A DNA stretch of 64,000 nucleotides, from positions 62,001 to 126,000 of the forward strand of contig NZ_FTNU01000004.1 of NCBI RefSeq assembly GCF_900156515.1, given 5' to 3'. The DNA comes from Moraxella cuniculi DSM 21768 (GTDB taxonomy: Bacteria; Pseudomonadota; Gammaproteobacteria; Pseudomonadales; Moraxellaceae). The notes under the pieces were generated by a model. The model was not told the DNA's origin, ran no database searches, and was given only the letters and a program-made list of their open reading frames with translations. Made by a program: the position numbers and the translations under genes. Shown here piece after piece: positions 60,732-64,000 of the stretch. Within the stretch, counting starts at the first letter, position 1. Every line of letters begins with the position of its first letter.

Positions 60732-62897
60732 TCAATCGCCTTGATAGCCTTTTAATTTCAATCGTGCCTTGTGCAAAATCGGTTCGGTATAGCCTGCTGG
60801 CTGCACCGCCCCCTGAAAAATCAAATCCGCCGCTGCATTAAAAGCAATGTTATTGTCAAAATCTGCCGACATTGGGCGGTAGGCAGGGTCGTGGGCATTT
60901 TGACTATCCACGACTTTTGCCATGCGTTTTAGCACCGTCCACACTTCATCTTCGCTAACAATGCCGTGTGCCAACCAGTTGGCAATGTGCTGTGATGAGA
61001 TGCGAAGCGTTGCACGGTCTTCCATCAAGCCGATGTTGTTAATATCAGGCACTTTGGAACAGCCAACGCCCAAATCCACCCAACGCACCACATAGCCTAG
61101 GATACCTTGGCAGTTATTCTCAAGCTCTTTTTGCTTCTCTGCATCGCTCCAGTTGGTATCGGTTGCCAGCGGTATGGTGAGCAAATCATCAATGGACGGC
61201 ACTTGGGCAGATTGCAAGGCCGCCTGACGCTCGGCAACACTACACTTGTGATAATGAATGGCGTGAATGGTCGCACCAGACGGGCTTGGTACCCATGCAC
61301 AGCTTGCCCCTGCTTGTGGGTGTTCAATCTTGGTGCGGTACATATCAGCAAGCTCATCAGGCTTTGGCCACATACCTTTGCCAATTTGTGCCTTGCCCCT
61401 TAGCCCTGCTTTTAGACCAATCATGACATTGCGGTTTTCATAAGCGGTGAACCATTTTTCAGACTTAATTTCACCCTTTGGCACAAACGCCCCTGCTTTC
61501 ATGGCGGTATGAATCTCATCACCTGTGCGATCCATAAAGCCTGTATTGATAAAGATGGTGCGATTTTTGGCTTTTTCGATGCAGTTTTTTAGATTAGCAG
61601 AGGTGCGTTTTTCTTCGTCCATGATGCCTATTTTTATGCTGTTTTTCGGCAGTCTAAGCAGCTGTTCGCTACGGTCAAACAGCTCCACAGCGAACGCCAC
61701 TTCTTCTGAACCGTGCATTTTTGGCTTGACAATATACATAGAACCTGTGCGAGAGTTACGCAGGGTATTTTTGCCCATAATGTCAATGGTTGAGAGCATG
61801 GGGCTAATCACGCCGTCCATAATTCCCTCAAAAATCTCTTCGCCATCTACCAAAATCGCAGGGTTCGTCATCAGATGACCAACATTACGCAGCAGCAGTA
61901 CCGAGCGACCATGCAGGGTTTTGGTATCGCCATTTAAATCGGTGAAAGTACGGTCAGCATTTAGCGTGCGAGTGATGATTTTATTTGCTTTTTCCAAAGT
62001 TTCGCTAAGATCGCCCTTCATCAGTCCCAGCCAGTTGCGATAGCCTTCTACCTTTTCTTCGGCATCGACAGCAGCCACCGAATCTTCCAGGTCTTGAATG
62101 GTGGTAACTGCCGCTTCTAAAATCACATCTTTTACGCCAGCCTTATCATCTTTGCCAATCAAATGCTCACGGTCAATTTGGATAATGGTATGCAAGCCAT
62201 TGTTTTTTAGGATAATTTCTGATGGATTATCAGGGCTGCCGTTGTAGCCTTGTAGCTGCTTGGTGTTTTTTAGCGTGGTGGTTGTATTGCCGACTTGCAC
62301 CGACAATTGACCGTCTGTGATGGCATAGCCAGTGGCATCAGCGTGCGAGCCTGTCATCAGCGGATAAGTCTCATCAAGGAAATTTTTGGCAAATGCAATC
62401 ACCTTTGCCCCACGCACAGGGTTATAGTCTTTGCCTTTTTCCGCTCCATTTTCTTCGTCAATCACATCAAAGCCATACAGTGCATCATAAAGCGAACCCC
62501 AACGAGCGTTGCCTGCATTTAGTGCATAGCGAGCATTACGCACAGGCACAACAAGCTGTGGCCCTGCGATGGTGGCAATCTCATCGTCCACATTGTCGGT
62601 GGTAATTGCAAAATCCGCCACTTCTGGCTCAAGATAGCCGATTTCGGTTAGGAAGGCTTTATACGCCCCAAGCTCATAGCTGTTGTTCTCATGCCAGTTG
62701 TCAATTTTCGCTTGTAGCTCATCACGGTAAGCAAGCAGGGCTTTGTTTTTTGGGGTTAAATCTTTGACAATCTGCTCAAATCCTGCCCAAAACTCATCGC
62801 TTGAGACATTTGCCAGTGGCAAGGCTTCATTTTCAATAAAATCATACAAAATCTTATCAATGGCAAAACTGCCCTTTTGAATGCGTTGTGTCGCCAT
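60732..62897 (-). CDS. glcB: Malate synthase G
   Basis: GlcB joins glyoxylate and acetyl-CoA to malate in the glyoxylate bypass. The 721-residue length and sequence match the monomeric G form: VVPVRNARYALNAGNARWGSLYDALYGFDVI, LQVDREHLIG-like IQIDREHLIGKDDKAG, SAVDAEEKVEGYRNWLGLMKGDLSE, the catalytic SMYIVKPKMHGSEEVAFAVELFDR (Arg and Glu), GFMDRTGDEIHTAM and GASCAWVPSPSGATIHAIHYHKC with the catalytic-region Cys and Pro. ATG 62897 (MATQRIQKGSFAID) is used; AAGGATAAAACC precedes it. It follows aceA, its pathway partner. Confidence 0.95.
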   Translation of the reverse strand: MATQRIQKGSFAIDKILYDFIENEALPLANVSSDEFWAGFEQIVKDLTPKNKALLAYRDELQAKIDNWHENNSYELGAYKAFLTEIGYLEPEVADFAITTDNVDDEIATIAGPQLVVPVRNARYALNAGNARWGSLYDALYGFDVIDEENGAEKGKDYNPVRGAKVIAFAKNFLDETYPLMTGSHADATGYAITDGQLSVQVGNTTTTLKNTKQLQGYNGSPDNPSEIILKNNGLHTIIQIDREHLIGKDDKAGVKDVILEAAVTTIQDLEDSVAAVDAEEKVEGYRNWLGLMKGDLSETLEKANKIITRTLNADRTFTDLNGDTKTLHGRSVLLLRNVGHLMTNPAILVDGEEIFEGIMDGVISPMLSTIDIMGKNTLRNSRTGSMYIVKPKMHGSEEVAFAVELFDRSEQLLRLPKNSIKIGIMDEEKRTSANLKNCIEKAKNRTIFINTGFMDRTGDEIHTAMKAGAFVPKGEIKSEKWFTAYENRNVMIGLKAGLRGKAQIGKGMWPKPDELADMYRTKIEHPQAGASCAWVPSPSGATIHAIHYHKCSVAERQAALQSAQVPSIDDLLTIPLATDTNWSDAEKQKELENNCQGILGYVVRWVDLGVGCSKVPDINNIGLMEDRATLRISSQHIANWLAHGIVSEDEVWTVLKRMAKVVDSQNAHDPAYRPMSADFDNNIAFNAAADLIFQGAVQPAGYTEPILHKARLKLKGYQGD

Positions 62898-62939
62898 GGT
62901 TTTATCCTTAAAAATCATTATCTAAAATCTAATCCAAAG

Positions 62940-62981
62940 CAAAACGGTGCTTTAACCCAAAAGTCAAAACACCGTTTGCAA
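62940..62981 (-). terminator. Terminator of aceA
   Basis: Stem AAACGGTG / CACCGTTT with a 20-base loop region lies 118 bp past the aceA stop and before glcB. Confidence 0.55.
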
Positions 62982-63098
62982 TTGCTGTTATCAGATTAAC
63001 CAAGTGAATTGGTGCCAATGCTAGACAGGTGATAGGCACTGCAAGCAGTACAGCAATCAAGCCTAACAACACAGCAGCCCAATTCACAAAGTGTTTAA

Positions 63099-64000
63099 TC
63101 AGCCGCCAAATTGATTCATGGTGTTTTTACTGGCATCTCCTGCTTTTAGGGCATTTTCACCAGAGAAAATCTCTTTGTGGTCATCACCAATATCCGAGCC
63201 TGCCATCGCTTGGTGTTTCACACAAGCAATACCGCCGCGAATCTCTTTGCGTTGTACACCAGCCACATAGGCAAGCATACCCTCATCACCAAAGTAACCT
63301 TTGACAAGTTCATGCGTGGACAAAGAAGCAGTGTGATAAGTCGGCAAGGTGATTAGATGATGAAATACGCCTGCCTCGCGAGCTGCGTCCGCTTGGAAAG
63401 TGCGGATTTTTTCGTCCGCATCACGGGCAAGCTCAGAGTCGTCATATTTGGCGTCCATCAATTTATCACGCTCATAGCCTGATACATCTTTGCCCTCGGC
63501 AAGCCAGCGGTCGTATGCCTGCTGACGGAAGTTGATCGTCCAGTTGAATGATGGCGAATTGTTGTACACCAGTTTGGCATCTGGCACTTGTTTTTTGATG
63601 TCATTCACAAAACTTGCAATCGCTGCCACATCAGGCGTTGGCGTCTCAATCCAAATCATGTCCGCACCGTTTTGGAGCGAAGTTACACAGTCTAGCACCA
63701 CACGGTCATGCTGCGTGCCTGCACGGAATTGATACAGTCCTGATGGCAGGCGTGTTGGGCGATGCAGTTTGCCATTACGCTTGATGAGAATTTCATCTTC
63801 TTTGGCTTCGGCGATGTCAATTTCGGTAGTGTCCAAATAGCTGATGTATTTGCTCGCTAAGTCTCCAGCTTCACGGCTGACTGGGATTTTTTGGGTCAAA
63901 TCCGCACCTTCTGAATCCGTGCGAGCAACAATCACGCCCTCATCTACGCCAAGCTCAAGGAAGGCATAACGCACGGCATTAATTTTTGCCAAAAAATCCT
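63099..64000 (-). CDS. aceA: Isocitrate lyase, C-terminal part, 5' truncated by window
   Basis: Isocitrate lyase splits isocitrate to glyoxylate and succinate. The open frame passes the window end (GAT TTT TTG GCA at 63999 and back), so the 5' part is missing. The visible 300 residues (DFLAKINAVRYAFLELGVDEG, IVARTDSEGADLTQK, DMIWIETPTPDVAAIASFV, KLVYNNSPSFNWT with the substrate-binding NxSPSFNW, and YHTASLSTHELVKGYFGDEGMLAYV) match the longer Acinetobacter/Pseudomonas-type enzyme, with the extra segment between the catalytic parts. It is directly upstream of glcB. Confidence 0.93.
   Translation of the reverse strand, partial: DFLAKINAVRYAFLELGVDEGVIVARTDSEGADLTQKIPVSREAGDLASKYISYLDTTEIDIAEAKEDEILIKRNGKLHRPTRLPSGLYQFRAGTQHDRVVLDCVTSLQNGADMIWIETPTPDVAAIASFVNDIKKQVPDAKLVYNNSPSFNWTINFRQQAYDRWLAEGKDVSGYERDKLMDAKYDDSELARDADEKIRTFQADAAREAGVFHHLITLPTYHTASLSTHELVKGYFGDEGMLAYVAGVQRKEIRGGIACVKHQAMAGSDIGDDHKEIFSGENALKAGDASKNTMNQFGG

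Overview
The window is bacterial chromosome of about 45 % GC from a gammaproteobacterium of the family Moraxellaceae, most probably the genus Moraxella. Evidence from the encoded proteins: a short AccA that starts directly at the catalytic domain as in Acinetobacter and Moraxella, the long Acinetobacter-type isocitrate lyase, and a trimeric autotransporter with the MNHIYKVVFNKATG extended signal peptide seen in Moraxella Hag/UspA-type adhesins. The species cannot be named from this sequence alone.

Layout. 1-4.4 kb: 3' end of prfC, then a PIN/ribbon-helix-helix toxin-antitoxin pair bracketed by a duplicated prfC tail, two small exported proteins, and a small accessory island (SSB paralogue, 278-codon class unknown gene, XRE regulator broken by a stop codon). 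4.4-23.7 kb: mostly housekeeping genes (DMT exporter, rlmA, parC, pterin dehydratase, ettA, FKBP isomerase, LysE exporter, nadM, nfuA) mixed with envelope genes (M15 peptidase, SH3 protein, SGNH hydrolase, MscS-like channel) and a broken GNAT gene. 23.7-33 kb is the accessory heart of the window: an AT-rich zeta-kinase/KfrB/RHH cassette bracketed by palindromes, small membrane proteins, a 1413-codon trimeric autotransporter that lacks its membrane anchor, and three tandem units that look like an Ibs/Sib-type type I toxin-antitoxin family. 33-64 kb: acyltransferase, minCDE, putP, a 26-copy 9-bp tandem repeat in front of rplY, pth, hemN, two tRNA genes, thiD, proC, tilS, accA, ppx, rluC, rne, gabD and the glyoxylate shunt pair glcB and aceA (cut by the window end).

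How it fits together. MinC, MinD and MinE place the division septum. GlcB and AceA form the glyoxylate bypass, next to GabD, which feeds succinate to the same cycle. RNase E, RluC, RlmA, TilS, EttA, Pth, RF3, L25 and the two tRNAs make a large share of translation and RNA functions. Several loci carry sequence features that change easily: a G10 tract before the M15 peptidase, a C11 tract before the autotransporter, and the 9-bp array between putP and rplY, the last with G-quadruplex potential.

Most notable candidate: three tandem units (about 31.14-32.31 kb), each with a sigma70 promoter (TTGACA-17-TATTAT), a structured leader, a strong ribosome binding site, an 18-21 residue hydrophobic peptide ending in Ala-Tyr, a 3' segment able to pair with the ribosome binding site, and a terminator. 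Stems in the leader and in the 3' region carry compensatory base changes between copies. All functional statements are inferred from sequence; no searches were run.
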